A DNA stretch of 24,522 bases, from contig PWHX01000015.1 of assembly GCA_003555415.1 (NCBI GenBank), positions 1 through 24,522 of the forward strand. The letters run 5' to 3'. Shown one piece after another: positions 16,212-24,522 of this stretch (the stretch's first letter is position 1; each line of letters opens with the position of its first letter). Made by a program: the position numbers and the translations under genes. The DNA comes from Syntrophomonadaceae bacterium (GTDB taxonomy: Bacteria > Bacillota > Dethiobacteria > SKNC01). A model generated the notes under the pieces. It did not search any database and was not told where the DNA came from. It saw nothing but the letters and a program-made list of their open reading frames with translations.

Positions 16212-16234
16212 AAAAGCAGCCAGACTGCTTTTTT
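16212..16234 (+). terminator. Intrinsic terminator after yerC
   Basis: AAAAGCAG (16212-16219) and CTGCTTTT (16225-16232) form an 8-bp stem with a 5-base loop, running into a T-tract of six (16229-16234). It separates yerC from pcrA, whose own promoter must lie in the short gap 16235-16270 or depend on read-through. Confidence 0.8.
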
Positions 16235-16278
16235 AATTTATGTGAGATACTAATTTAACTGCCTGGGGAGTGATAGTT

Positions 16279-18456
16279 ATGTTTAGCAGATTAGATATAG
16301 AAGAGCAGCTAAATTGTTTAAACGGCGTACAAAAGGATGCAGTCTGTACTACGGAAGGACCTTTGCTGATTCTGGCCGGGGCTGGAAGCGGAAAAACCAG
16401 GGTTTTAACTTACCGGATTGCTTATTTAATAAATATGGGAGAATGCTTACCTGATGAAATTTTGGCTATTACTTTTACCAACAAAGCAGCTGAAGAGATG
16501 AAAAACAGATTAAGAGAACTTCTGCATATTCCCGATAAGCTGTGGATATCCACCTTTCACGCTGCTGGAGCTCGGATTTTAAGGAGTGCTATTAATAACC
16601 TTGGTTATGAAAGAAACTTTAATATTATTGATACTCAGGACCAGCTGAATTTAATTAAAGAATGTTTAAGGGAACAAAACCTGGATTTTGATATTTATCA
16701 CCCAAGAAAAGTATTAAGTATAATCAGCAAGGCTAAAAATGAACTGGAGGATGAAGTATCTTATGAAAAGAATGCCCGGGATTTTTTTGCCTGCAAAGTT
16801 AGCGATGTTTTTATTCTGTACCAGAAAAAATTAAAAGAAAGCAACTGTCTTGATTTTGATGACCTGCTTCTTTTAACGGTAAAACTTTTTCAAGAAAAAC
16901 CTGAGTTGTTAAATTATTATCAGAATCAGTTTCGCTATATTTTAGTAGATGAGTACCAGGACACCAATATGGCCCAGTATGTCCTGGTAAAGATGCTTGC
17001 TGAAAAATACAGGAACTTATGTGTAGTTGGGGATGATGATCAGTCTATTTACCAGTTCAGAGGGGCAGATATCAGAAATATTCTTGAATTTGAAAAGGAT
17101 TATCCTGAGGCTAAAACAGTAAAGTTGGAGGAGAACTACAGGTCCCAAAGGAATATATTGGAAGCGGCCTTTCATGTAGTTAAAAATAACAGCGGCCGGA
17201 AAGAAAAGCGCCTATGGACCAGGAAGTCTGACGGCGAAAAAGTTTATTACTTTTGTGGTCGGGATGAGCGGGAAGAAGCTCGTTTTGTGGTAGATGAAAT
17301 AAAAAGTAACCAGGATAAATTCGAAAATTTTGCCGTGCTATACCGAACTAATGCTCAGTCTAGAGTGTTGGAAGAAATTTTAGTTCGGGAAAATATTCCT
17401 TATTCCCTGTACGGTGGAATAAGATTTTATGAGCGCATGGAAATTAAAGACATTCTGGCTTACTTAAAGTTAGTTGACAACCTCAATGATAATATAAGCC
17501 TAAAAAGAATTATTAATGTTCCCCGAAGGGGCATTGGTAAGAAGACAATGGAAAAGCTAGAGAATTACGCTTTATCAGAAGGAATTACTTTATTTAAAGC
17601 TCTGCAGGAGTCTGAAAAGGCTGGAATTTCTGCAGGCATCAGGAAAAAGATAGATGAATTTTACCATTGTATTAATAATTTTTATAATATGGGGGAATTC
17701 TTATCTGTGCAGGAACTAGTAGAAAAAATTATTGAAGACACCGGTTACCTGGATGCCCTGGAGGCGGAGGGTACATTTGAGGCCCGTTCCCGCATGGAAA
17801 ATATTAAGGAGTTTGTTTCTGCAGCCCAGGAATTCGATGTTTCCGGTGAAGGAAAGAGCTTGACCTACTTTCTCACAGAGGTTTCCCTGGTTTCCTCTAT
17901 GGAAGTTATAGGTGAAACGGAGGAAGATAAAAGAGTTTTCTGTATGACTCTTCACGCCGCCAAAGGATTGGAGTTTTCGGTAGTTTTCATTATAGGGTTG
18001 GAAGAGACGCTTTTCCCCCACAGCTTTTCACTGGAAAATCCTGAAGACTTAGATGAAGAAAGGCGGTTATTTTATGTTGGCTGTACCAGGGCTATGAACA
18101 GGCTGTATTTAACTCATGCCAGGGAAAGGTCTTTTTATGGCAGGAGAACATCTAACCTTTCTTCCCGTTTCTTGGAAGAGATTCCTGAAGAGCTTATAGG
18201 CTTTGCTTCTGGTGATAAAGATAAAGAGTGGGGGAAAAGAGAAGGTGCTGAACCTCTTTTAAAAAAAGAAGATACTGAACGTTTTTTAGAAAATGAAAGC
18301 TGGTCAGTAGGGGATAATGTTTACCATAAAAAGTGGGGCAACGGTATAATAAAAAAAACAGGTGTTTCAGGGGAGGACCAGGTCCTGACAGTTCAATTTC
18401 CTGAAGTAGGCACAAAGGTAATTATGGCTACCTATGCTCCCTTAAAAAAGGTGTAA
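16279..18456 (+). CDS. pcrA: ATP-dependent DNA helicase PcrA (UvrD/Rep family)
   Basis: A 3'-5' superfamily 1A helicase for repair, replication-fork upkeep and clearing of RNA polymerase or recombinase from DNA. The 725-residue protein has Walker A AGAGSGKT (33-40), Walker B with DEYQD (224-228), motif III GDDDQSIYQFRGAD, motif IV LEENYRSQ, motif V MTLHAAKGLEF and motif VI RRLFYVGCTRA. The C-terminal 45 residues (WSVGDNVYHKKWGNGII to APLKKV) are the Tudor-like fold that in PcrA/UvrD binds RNA polymerase. ATG 16279 is chosen over GTG 16270 because TGGGGAGTG lies six bases before it. The order yerC-pcrA-ligA is common in Firmicutes; ligA follows after 45 bases. Confidence 0.97.
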   Translation: MFSRLDIEEQLNCLNGVQKDAVCTTEGPLLILAGAGSGKTRVLTYRIAYLINMGECLPDEILAITFTNKAAEEMKNRLRELLHIPDKLWISTFHAAGARILRSAINNLGYERNFNIIDTQDQLNLIKECLREQNLDFDIYHPRKVLSIISKAKNELEDEVSYEKNARDFFACKVSDVFILYQKKLKESNCLDFDDLLLLTVKLFQEKPELLNYYQNQFRYILVDEYQDTNMAQYVLVKMLAEKYRNLCVVGDDDQSIYQFRGADIRNILEFEKDYPEAKTVKLEENYRSQRNILEAAFHVVKNNSGRKEKRLWTRKSDGEKVYYFCGRDEREEARFVVDEIKSNQDKFENFAVLYRTNAQSRVLEEILVRENIPYSLYGGIRFYERMEIKDILAYLKLVDNLNDNISLKRIINVPRRGIGKKTMEKLENYALSEGITLFKALQESEKAGISAGIRKKIDEFYHCINNFYNMGEFLSVQELVEKIIEDTGYLDALEAEGTFEARSRMENIKEFVSAAQEFDVSGEGKSLTYFLTEVSLVSSMEVIGETEEDKRVFCMTLHAAKGLEFSVVFIIGLEETLFPHSFSLENPEDLDEERRLFYVGCTRAMNRLYLTHARERSFYGRRTSNLSSRFLEEIPEELIGFASGDKDKEWGKREGAEPLLKKEDTERFLENESWSVGDNVYHKKWGNGIIKKTGVSGEDQVLTVQFPEVGTKVIMATYAPLKKV

Positions 18457-18501
18457 GCTTTCATAAATTTGTTTACCTTTTAAATGAAAGAGGGACTTAA
18501 T

Positions 18502-20532
18502 ATGAAGTTGATAGAGGCCAAAAAAAGAGTAGAAGAGTTAAGGGAAGAAATAGCAAAACATGATTATTATTACTATGTTCAGGACTCTCCCGTAATATCG
18601 GACCGGGAGTATGATCTGTTGAGACGAAAGCTGGAAGAACTTGAAAAAAGTTTTCCGGAGCTTATTAGTCCTGATTCTCCAACCCAGAGAGTGGGAGGGA
18701 AGCCCCTGGAAGCTTTTAATTCTGTTAACCATAAAACACCCATGCTAAGCCTGGACAATGCTTTTAATATAAACGAATTAAGAGATTTTGCTCTTAGAAT
18801 TAAAAATTTAACCGGTATAACTGAAATGGAATATGTGGTTGAACCCAAAATTGACGGTTTGGCTGTATCGCTCCTCTATGAAGATGGAATGTTGGTGAGG
18901 GGTGCTACCAGGGGTGACGGCCACACCGGTGAAGACATAACTCACAATATCAAAACCATAAAAAGCGTTCCCTTGAAGTTGAGGGATAGGGTTACCCTTG
19001 AGGCCAGGGGAGAAATCTATATGCCCCGGGAAGCTTTTGAGCAGCTTAATAATAAAAGGGTTGCAGAGGCGCTCCCTCTTTTTGCAAACCCCCGGAATGC
19101 TGCCGCAGGTTCTGTTCGGCAGTTGGATCCCAGGGTTGCAGCAGCCAGGCAGCTGGATCTTTTTATATTTACCATGGGAAGTTATGAGGGTTATACATTT
19201 AAGACCCATTTTGAGGCCCTTGAGTATTTAAAAAAAATTGGGCTCCGGGTCAATCCCCATATAAATATCTATAAATATATGGAGGAAATTATAGAGGTTT
19301 GCCAGGAATGGTCGGCCAGGAGGCAAGACCTTCCTTACGAGATTGATGGGGCAGTTATAAAAGTAAATGATCTGAAACTGCAGGAACAGTTGGGGTTTAC
19401 CTCTAAAAGCCCCAGATGGGCCATTGCATTTAAATTTGCTGCCGAGCAAGTTGAAACAGAGGTAGAAGATATTATGGTAAGCGTGGGAAGGACAGGAACC
19501 CTAACGCCTATTGCCCTTCTAAAGCCGGTAAAAGTGTCCGGCTCAGTAGTAAAGAGGGCTTCACTTCATAATGAGGATATCCTGCAGGAAAAGGAAGTTA
19601 AAATAGGTGACAGGGTTATTATCCATAAAGCAGGAGATGTAATACCAGAGCTGGTAAAAGTAATTAAAGAAAAAAGGGAGGGGCAGGAAAAGGAATTTAA
19701 TATGCCGGAGGAGTGCCCCGCCTGTAAGGAAAATGTTGTCCGCTTGCCCGGAGAAGTAGCTCTACGCTGCATTAATGCTACCTGTCCTGTTCAGACATAT
19801 GAGCGCATAGTACACTTTTCCTCCCGGGGAGCCATGGATATCGAAGGACTGGGACTGGCTGTGGCTTTACAGCTGTGGGAAAATAATTTGGTGAGGGATG
19901 TTTCTGATCTTTATTATTTAAAAAGAGAAGACTTGATAGGACTGGAGAGAATGGGGGAAAAGTCTGTTCATAACCTGTTGGTATCTATAGAAAAAAGTAA
20001 AAACAATCCTCTTAATAAGCTCCTTTACGGTTTAGGATTGAGATTTGTAGGGGAAAAGGTCTCAAAGATTCTGGCAGAGAACTTTCCCAGCATAGAAAAA
20101 ATTATGGAGGCGGAAACGGAAGAAATGTTGTCCATCCCAGAAATTGGTCCGAGAATTGCTACAAGCGTATATGAATTTTTTCGAGGGAAGTCAAATTTAA
20201 AGGTCATTGAAAAGCTGAAGACAGCAGGTGTAAATGTATGCATGGAACCGCCAAAGAAGGAACGGGATAAAACTTTAGAAGGCCTTACTTTTGTATTAAC
20301 GGGAAAAATGGAAAGATACTCCCGGGATGAAGCTAAAGAATTGATAGAAAGCATGGGAGGCAGAATAACCTCCTCCGTTAGTAAAAATACAGACTTTGTG
20401 GTGGCGGGAGAAAATTCCGGTAGCAAGCATGATCAGGCCATTTCCCTGGAGGTAAAAATATTGGATGAAAAAGAATTTCAAGAACTGGTTGTTTCTGGCC
20501 AGCAGGTTCAAAAAGGAAATGAAGTAACATAA
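18502..20532 (+). CDS. ligA: NAD-dependent DNA ligase
   Basis: Seals nicks during replication and repair, using NAD. The 676-residue protein has the NAD-binding domain Ia at the start (HDYYYYVQDSPVISDREYDLL), the adenylation site EPKIDG with nucleophile K116, an OB fold, a zinc finger with C405, C408, C423 and C428, helix-hairpin-helix repeats (LIGLERMGEKSVHNLL, LSIPEIGPRIATSV) and a C-terminal BRCT domain from about 590 (LEGLTFVLTG, then VVAGENSGSK). ATG 18502 is preferred over 18484, because AGAGGG (18489-18494) sits seven bases before it and the family starts close to that point. It probably shares a transcript with pcrA. Confidence 0.97.
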   Translation: MKLIEAKKRVEELREEIAKHDYYYYVQDSPVISDREYDLLRRKLEELEKSFPELISPDSPTQRVGGKPLEAFNSVNHKTPMLSLDNAFNINELRDFALRIKNLTGITEMEYVVEPKIDGLAVSLLYEDGMLVRGATRGDGHTGEDITHNIKTIKSVPLKLRDRVTLEARGEIYMPREAFEQLNNKRVAEALPLFANPRNAAAGSVRQLDPRVAAARQLDLFIFTMGSYEGYTFKTHFEALEYLKKIGLRVNPHINIYKYMEEIIEVCQEWSARRQDLPYEIDGAVIKVNDLKLQEQLGFTSKSPRWAIAFKFAAEQVETEVEDIMVSVGRTGTLTPIALLKPVKVSGSVVKRASLHNEDILQEKEVKIGDRVIIHKAGDVIPELVKVIKEKREGQEKEFNMPEECPACKENVVRLPGEVALRCINATCPVQTYERIVHFSSRGAMDIEGLGLAVALQLWENNLVRDVSDLYYLKREDLIGLERMGEKSVHNLLVSIEKSKNNPLNKLLYGLGLRFVGEKVSKILAENFPSIEKIMEAETEEMLSIPEIGPRIATSVYEFFRGKSNLKVIEKLKTAGVNVCMEPPKKERDKTLEGLTFVLTGKMERYSRDEAKELIESMGGRITSSVSKNTDFVVAGENSGSKHDQAISLEVKILDEKEFQELVVSGQQVQKGNEVT

Positions 20533-20618
20533 CCCTTTAAAAATGCTAAAACAGGGTTTGCTAATCTTTAGTCTATAGTGCAAAGGCTTAGGCTTTCGTT
20601 TTGTTTATTATGTTCTTC

Positions 20619-20648
20619 TTGTATCATGGTGAAATGGTATGTTATAAT
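20619..20648 (+). promoter_or_regulatory. Promoter for gatCAB
   Basis: TATAAT (20643-20648) is a perfect -10, and TG at 20640-20641 makes it an extended -10. A weak -35, TTGTAT (20619-20624), is 18 bases upstream. Transcription would start near 20655, about 27 bases before gatC. No T-box or other leader structure fits in that space. Confidence 0.7.
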
Positions 20649-20681
20649 AAGAAAAGAAATTTATGTTTTGGAGGGTTAAAA

Positions 20682-20969
20682 ATGGAAATAACTAAAGGAA
20701 ACGTAGAGCATGTAGCTGAACTGGCCCGCCTGGAAATTACTGAGCATGAAAAGGATATCTTTACAGAACAGCTAAGCAATATTTTAGATTACGTGGAGAT
20801 GCTTAACGAATTGGATACAAAGGAAGTATCTCCAACTTCTCATGTTGTTCCTCTTGTGAATGTTTTCCGGGAAGATGAAATAAAAGAAGTACTTAAAAAA
20901 GATGAAGCGTTGAAGAATGCACCAGAAAAAGAAGATGGTTATTTTAAGGTGCCCAGAGTTATTGAATAG
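20682..20969 (+). CDS. gatC: Asp/Glu-tRNA amidotransferase subunit C
   Basis: The 95-residue small subunit that wraps around and stabilises GatA-GatB. Family features are VEHVAELARLEITEHE at the N-terminus, QLSNILDYVEMLNELDT in the middle, and the C-terminal NVFREDE... KVPRVIE. The frame is open upstream to 20601, but ATG 20682 is the start: GGAGGG (20670-20675) is six bases upstream and the protein then has the standard length. It is 35 bases before the gatA start. Confidence 0.95.
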   Translation: MEITKGNVEHVAELARLEITEHEKDIFTEQLSNILDYVEMLNELDTKEVSPTSHVVPLVNVFREDEIKEVLKKDEALKNAPEKEDGYFKVPRVIE

Positions 20970-20989
20970 TATATAGAATTAGTATGTCC

Positions 20990-21007
20990 AGGAGGGGTTT
21001 ATCTTTG
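20990..21007 (+). promoter_or_regulatory. gatA ribosome-binding site and TTG start
   Basis: AGGAGGGG (20990-20997) is seven bases before TTG 21005-21007. An in-frame ATG at 20984 lies before this site and has no Shine-Dalgarno of its own, so TTG is the likely start. Starting here puts the catalytic residues at K79, S154 and S178, the same numbers I recall for Staphylococcus aureus GatA. Confidence 0.8.
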
Positions 21008-22486
21008 AAATATTTCGGTTTAAAGGTTCATGAAGCCCATAAGCTTATAAAAGATAGAGAAATCAGCAGTGAACAGTTGACAAAAAGTATAATGGATCGC
21101 ATTGAAGATGTAGAAGGAATAGTGCACGGCTATGTGACTGTAACTAAAGAATATGCTTTAAAAAAAGCAAGGGAAATGGATAAGAAGATTGCTGAGGGAG
21201 AAGAGCCCGGTCCTTTATCCGGGATTCCTTGTGCTATAAAGGATAATATTTGTACAAAAGATATCCTTACTACCTGTTCTTCTAAAATTTTAAAGAATTT
21301 CAAACCGCCTTACAGTGCTACAGTATATCAAAAGCTGGAGGAACAGGGATGTATAATGATAGGAAAAACTAATATGGACGAATTTGCCATGGGCTCATCT
21401 ACAGAAAATTCAGGTTTTTTTACAACCCGTAACCCCTGGGATCCGGCCAGAGTACCGGGAGGCTCCAGCGGGGGTTCATCAGCGGTTGTCGCTGCGGATG
21501 AAGCATTGTTTGCCCTGGGTTCAGATACGGGAGGGTCCATCAGGCAGCCTGCTTCTTTTTGTGGAGTGGTTGGTTTTAAACCTACATACGGCAGGGTTTC
21601 CCGTTATGGATTGATTGCCTTTGCTTCCTCCCTTGACCAGATAGGTCCTATTACTAAAGATGTCAGGGACTGTGCACTTATATTAAACGCTATATGTGGT
21701 CATGACCCTATGGATTCTACTTCAGTTTCTGCAGATGTGCCTGATTTTACTCGGTTTGTAGATAAAGACATAAAGGGTATTAAACTGGGAGTACCAAAGG
21801 AATACTATACAATGCAAATAGACGATTCTGTAAAAAAAGAAACAGGTGAAGCAGTGACAAATTTGGCGAATATAGGAGCAGAAAAGGTTGAACTGGAAAT
21901 GCCTTATACGGCTTATGCCTTGCCCGCTTATTATTTAATTAATCCTGCAGAAGCATCTTCCAACCTGGCCAGGTATGATGGGATCCGTTATGGATTCACC
22001 TATGAAGATGCAGAAAATTTGCTTGAAGCTTACAAAAAAACCAGGAGTTCGGGTTTCGGCCCGGAGGTTAAAAGAAGAATTATGCTGGGAACCTATGCAC
22101 TAAGTTCGGGATACTACGAGGATTATTACTTGAAGGCCCAGAAGGTGAGATCACTTATTGCCAGGGATTTTGATCAGGCTTTTAAAAACTGCGATGTCAT
22201 AGTTACTCCAACAGCCCCCACTGTTTCATTTAGAACGGGAGAAAAGATTGATGATCCTCTAATGATGTATTTAAATGATATTTTTACCGTTCCTGTAAGT
22301 ATGGCAGGTCTCCCGGCAGTGTCTATACCTTGTGGCTTTGTAAATGGCCTACCGGTAGGGCTGCAGATTATAGGGAAACCTTTTGATGAAGGGACTATAA
22401 TCAAAGTAGCGAGCGCCTTTGAAAGAATGTTGGCCTTAGATAAAGTAAAGCCTTTGTTTGGAAGCTATGTAAGGGGTGGTGCATAA
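21005..22486 (+). CDS. gatA: Asp/Glu-tRNA amidotransferase subunit A (amidase)
   Basis: Hydrolyses glutamine and passes ammonia to GatB for conversion of Glu-tRNA(Gln) to Gln-tRNA(Gln), and of Asp-tRNA(Asn) to Asn-tRNA(Asn) where needed. The 493-residue protein is an amidase-signature enzyme: catalytic K79 in CAIKDN, the Gly/Ser-rich GGSSGGSS (152-159) with cis-Ser S154, and nucleophile S178 in GSDTGGSIRQP. C-terminal VTPTAPTVSF and LPAVSIPCGFVNGLPVGLQIIG are also typical. The TTG start is decided by the ribosome-binding site. Only two bases separate it from gatB. Confidence 0.96.
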   Translation: MKYFGLKVHEAHKLIKDREISSEQLTKSIMDRIEDVEGIVHGYVTVTKEYALKKAREMDKKIAEGEEPGPLSGIPCAIKDNICTKDILTTCSSKILKNFKPPYSATVYQKLEEQGCIMIGKTNMDEFAMGSSTENSGFFTTRNPWDPARVPGGSSGGSSAVVAADEALFALGSDTGGSIRQPASFCGVVGFKPTYGRVSRYGLIAFASSLDQIGPITKDVRDCALILNAICGHDPMDSTSVSADVPDFTRFVDKDIKGIKLGVPKEYYTMQIDDSVKKETGEAVTNLANIGAEKVELEMPYTAYALPAYYLINPAEASSNLARYDGIRYGFTYEDAENLLEAYKKTRSSGFGPEVKRRIMLGTYALSSGYYEDYYLKAQKVRSLIARDFDQAFKNCDVIVTPTAPTVSFRTGEKIDDPLMMYLNDIFTVPVSMAGLPAVSIPCGFVNGLPVGLQIIGKPFDEGTIIKVASAFERMLALDKVKPLFGSYVRGGA

Positions 22487-22488
22487 AT

Positions 22489-23916
22489 ATGTCTTATGAA
22501 GTTGTTATTGGTTTAGAAGTGCATGTTGAACTACTTACCAAAAGTAAAATATTCTGTTCTTGCCCAACCTCCTTTGGTGATGAACCTAATACCAATGTAT
22601 GCCCTGTGTGCCTGGGGCTGCCCGGTGTTCTTCCCGTGATAAATAAAAGGGCCGTAGAGTTTGCCATACTTTCAGGCCTGGCTTTAAACTGCAAGGTTAA
22701 TCCCAGAAGCAAGTTTGACCGCAAAAATTATTTCTATCCTGATCTACCCAAAGCATACCAGATATCTCAGTACGATATGCCGGTTGCCGAAGACGGATAT
22801 TTAAATATTAAGGTAAATGGAGAAACAAAATGTATCGGCATTACCAGGGTACACCTGGAAGAAGACGCGGGTAAATTAATTCATGCTGAAAATGGTGATT
22901 ATTCCCTAATTGACTATAACAGAACAGGGGTGCCGCTGGTTGAAATAGTTTCAGAACCGGACTTGCGTTCCCATGAGGAAGCAAGGGTATTTCTGGAAAA
23001 TTTAAAGAGAATACTGCAGTACACACAAGTATCTGATTGTAAAATGGAGGAGGGAAGCCTGCGCTGTGATGCCAATATCTCCGTCAGGTTAAAAGGCAAA
23101 AAGGAGTTGGGCACCAAAACCGAGCTAAAAAATATGAATTCTTTCAAAGCAGTTCAAAAGGGATTAGAATATGAAATTAAAAGACAGATTGATAGCTTAG
23201 AAAAAGGAGAAAGAATTTCACAGGAAACCCTCAGGTGGGATGAAGGTCGGGGGTTAACCGTGTCCATGAGAAGTAAGGAGCAAGCCCACGATTATCGGTA
23301 TTTCCCAGATCCTGACTTAATGCCCCTGGAAGTCCAACAGGAATGGGTAGAAAAATTAAAAGGATTACTTCCTGAGATGCCCCTTCAGAAAAAAGAAAGA
23401 TATATAACCCAGTACGGTCTACCGGAATATGATGCAGAGGTACTGACTTTTTCTATGGACATGGCTGATTTTTTTGAAGACTGTGTAAAAGAATACCCTG
23501 AACCGAAGGTAGTAAGCAACTGGGTTATGGGAGAATTAATGGGCTTTTTAAATGCCGAAAGAATTGATATAACTGAAACAAAAGTCACCCCATTAAACCT
23601 TGCTAAATTACTGCATCTTATCGATAAAGGAACTATCAGCGGCAAAATAGGCAAAACAGTTTTTGAAGAAATGTTCAAAAGCGGGGAGGACCCGGAAGCT
23701 ATCGTTGAAGAAAAAGGGCTTTTACAGATAAGCGATACAAAGGAGCTAGAAAAAATTGTTGATGAAGTAATAAAAATTAACCCGGGCCCCGTAGAAGACT
23801 TAAAGAGCGGCAAAAAGAAAGCCATGGGTTTCTTAGTAGGTCAAGTTATGAAACAAACTAAAGGTAAAGCTAATCCCCAAATAGTAAATAAAATTTTAAG
23901 AAATAGATTAAAATAA
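22489..23916 (+). CDS. gatB: Asp/Glu-tRNA amidotransferase subunit B
   Basis: The kinase-like subunit that phosphorylates the tRNA-bound Glu or Asp and amidates it with ammonia from GatA. The 475-residue protein starts YEVVIGLEVHVELLTKSKIFCSC and continues with NVCPVCLGLPGVLPV, whose cysteines match the family's metal site; then YFYPDLPKAYQISQYDMP and HLEEDAGK of the active site, and the C-terminal YqeY-like helical tRNA-binding tail (about 330-475, ending KGKANPQIVNKILRNRLK). Its presence suggests that tRNA(Gln), tRNA(Asn) or both are charged indirectly in this organism. No terminator is evident after it. Confidence 0.97.
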   Translation: MSYEVVIGLEVHVELLTKSKIFCSCPTSFGDEPNTNVCPVCLGLPGVLPVINKRAVEFAILSGLALNCKVNPRSKFDRKNYFYPDLPKAYQISQYDMPVAEDGYLNIKVNGETKCIGITRVHLEEDAGKLIHAENGDYSLIDYNRTGVPLVEIVSEPDLRSHEEARVFLENLKRILQYTQVSDCKMEEGSLRCDANISVRLKGKKELGTKTELKNMNSFKAVQKGLEYEIKRQIDSLEKGERISQETLRWDEGRGLTVSMRSKEQAHDYRYFPDPDLMPLEVQQEWVEKLKGLLPEMPLQKKERYITQYGLPEYDAEVLTFSMDMADFFEDCVKEYPEPKVVSNWVMGELMGFLNAERIDITETKVTPLNLAKLLHLIDKGTISGKIGKTVFEEMFKSGEDPEAIVEEKGLLQISDTKELEKIVDEVIKINPGPVEDLKSGKKKAMGFLVGQVMKQTKGKANPQIVNKILRNRLK

Positions 23917-23920
23917 TCAA

Positions 23921-23949
23921 TTGACATTCCATAAAAATATTATTAAAAT
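23921..23949 (+). promoter_or_regulatory. Sigma-A-type promoter upstream of the DUF3311 gene
   Basis: A perfect -35 TTGACA (23921-23926) and TAAAAT (23944-23949) are separated by exactly 17 bases. It starts five bases after the gatB stop, and transcription would begin near 23956. It is the strongest promoter-like sequence in the window, yet it drives only a small membrane protein and a decayed gene. Confidence 0.75.
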
Positions 23950-24007
23950 AAACACGTAGTTGACTTTATGCTTATAGAGATTTTGGTTTTGTGGAGGGGA
24001 TAAGTAA

Positions 24008-24268
24008 ATGAAGAGAATATCTTTTAAGGTACGTTTTATGTTAGTAGTCCTTATTGTTTTAGTGATCTTCTTATTACATAACAATTTCTGGAGTTGGCAA
24101 TATGATGCCACTTTTCCCTTGCTTTTTGGTTTTATGCCCTTTGCTTTTTATTATTATATTATTTACGCTATTTTAGCTACTGTTGCCATGTATGTTATTA
24201 TTTTTCTAGTGTGGCCTGATCCTCCTGAAGATTTGCTGTTACCGGTTAAAGTTGAGGAGGATAAGTAA
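24008..24268 (+). CDS. Small membrane protein, DUF3311-like
   Basis: An 86-residue protein with two hydrophobic helices (about 9-24 and 42-68) separated by a loop with FWSWQYDATFPLLFGFMPF, and a charged tail beginning WPDPPEDL. The pattern (short helix, N-x-x-P-like turn and a second helix rich in Phe and Tyr) fits DUF3311 proteins, which typically precede a sodium:solute symporter and may be an accessory subunit. GGAGGGG lies before ATG 24008. It appears intact, but the expected symporter directly downstream is broken, so its present function is doubtful. Confidence 0.7.
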   Translation: MKRISFKVRFMLVVLIVLVIFLLHNNFWSWQYDATFPLLFGFMPFAFYYYIIYAILATVAMYVIIFLVWPDPPEDLLLPVKVEEDK

Positions 24269-24270
24269 AG

Positions 24271-24415
24271 ATGAGTCAGGAACTAGCCATATTTATTTTT
24301 TATAGGATGTTATTTTACAATTCTTCTCCTGCCAGGGTATATCAGAACATGGGTTACACTGGCTACAAGGGAAGATTATTTTTTTGCCAGCCGCTCTACC
24401 CGGCAAGATTGTTAA
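24271..24415 (+). pseudogene. Decayed N-terminus of a sodium:solute symporter (SSS family)
   Basis: Two bases after the DUF3311 stop, ATG 24271 follows GAGGAGG (24254-24260) and opens MSQELAIFIFY, a plausible first helix. That frame then loses family likeness and stops at 24429. In the +1-shifted frame, 24305-24415 reads GCYFTILLLPGYIRT, then TREDYFFASRSTRQDC and a stop; the DYFFASRS stretch matches the DYFLAGRS-type motif after the first helix of SSS symporters. Together this looks like a symporter start with a frameshift near 24300 and loss of everything after about 45 codons, where about 480 would be expected. Based on a short match, so moderate confidence. Confidence 0.55.
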
Positions 24416-24429
24416 AAAATCTTAATTAA

Positions 24430-24522
24430 AATTATATTAAAAATATTCAGAAAATTAAGTTAAAAAAGAAGGAGTTTTAAATGTAGTGTAGAATATAATT
24501 ACTAACGAAGAATATAAATATA
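24430..24522 (+). other. AT-rich tail with ribosome-binding site and ATG-TAG
   Basis: A strongly AT-rich stretch with no gene. AAGGAG (24469-24474) is six bases before ATG 24481, which is followed immediately by TAG. TATAAT at 24494-24499 is a perfect -10 hexamer without a recognisable -35; it may belong to a promoter for a gene beyond the window. Confidence 0.4.

Noticed and set aside
18458..18490. CTTTCAT/ATGAAAG inverted repeat between pcrA and ligA, touching the ligA ribosome-binding site
   Set aside because: Seven AU-rich pairs across a 19-base loop are weak and likely to arise by chance in AT-rich spacer; no T-run for termination.
20531..20558. AACCCT/AGGGTT repeat just after ligA as a terminator
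   Set aside because: Only six pairs with a 16-base loop and no T-tract, so it does not meet the usual form of an intrinsic terminator.
20984..21004. ATG at 20984 as the gatA start
   Set aside because: It precedes the strong AGGAGGGG site and lacks its own; the catalytic residue numbering fits TTG 21005.
1..24522. CRISPR array, insertion sequence or phage genes
   Set aside because: No repeat-spacer pattern, transposase, integrase or terminal inverted repeats seen on either strand.

Overview
The window is a gene-dense stretch of a Gram-positive bacterial chromosome, probably from the class Clostridia (a Peptococcaceae- or Syntrophomonas-like lineage). This assignment is inferred from gene content: the small PurS/PurQ/PurL system, a cysteine-rich Bacillus-type PurF with propeptide, a yerC-pcrA-ligA-gatCAB neighbourhood, strong purine-rich Shine-Dalgarno sequences with GTG and TTG starts, and moderate GC. 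All convincing genes lie on the + strand.

Positions 1-3510 hold an accessory block: a PfkB-family sugar/nucleoside kinase cut by the left edge, a formyltransferase related to PurN but with an altered N-terminal loop and a long C-terminal extension, a HAD-fold protein with an unusual DLEGPLS motif, and a LysE-type exporter. The formyltransferase and HAD genes overlap by one base. Their joint function is not recognised.

Positions 3550-15650 form a purine biosynthesis cluster: guaA, purE, purB, purS, purQ, purL, purF, purM, purH, purD. It covers most steps from PRPP to IMP, plus the last step to GMP. purC, purK and purN, usual members of such clusters, are absent from their expected places. guaA has an odd start, with an in-frame ATG-TAA just upstream of the GTG that opens the gene. 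Several junctions overlap or nearly touch, which fits translational coupling.

Positions 15651-15810 contain no protein gene. They fold on paper into a long rod-like RNA closed by an outer stem and followed by a textbook intrinsic terminator. This is a strong candidate for a small structured RNA (possibly 6S-like) downstream of purD.

Positions 15900-23916 encode information-processing genes: a YerC/TrpR-like regulator with its own terminator, the PcrA helicase, the NAD-dependent DNA ligase LigA, and the GatCAB amidotransferase that makes Gln-tRNA and/or Asn-tRNA. A well-formed promoter precedes gatC.

Positions 23917-24522 hold a good sigma-A-type promoter, a small two-helix membrane protein of the DUF3311 type, and what looks like the decayed, frameshifted beginning of the sodium:solute symporter that usually accompanies it. 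The AT-rich tail has no complete gene.
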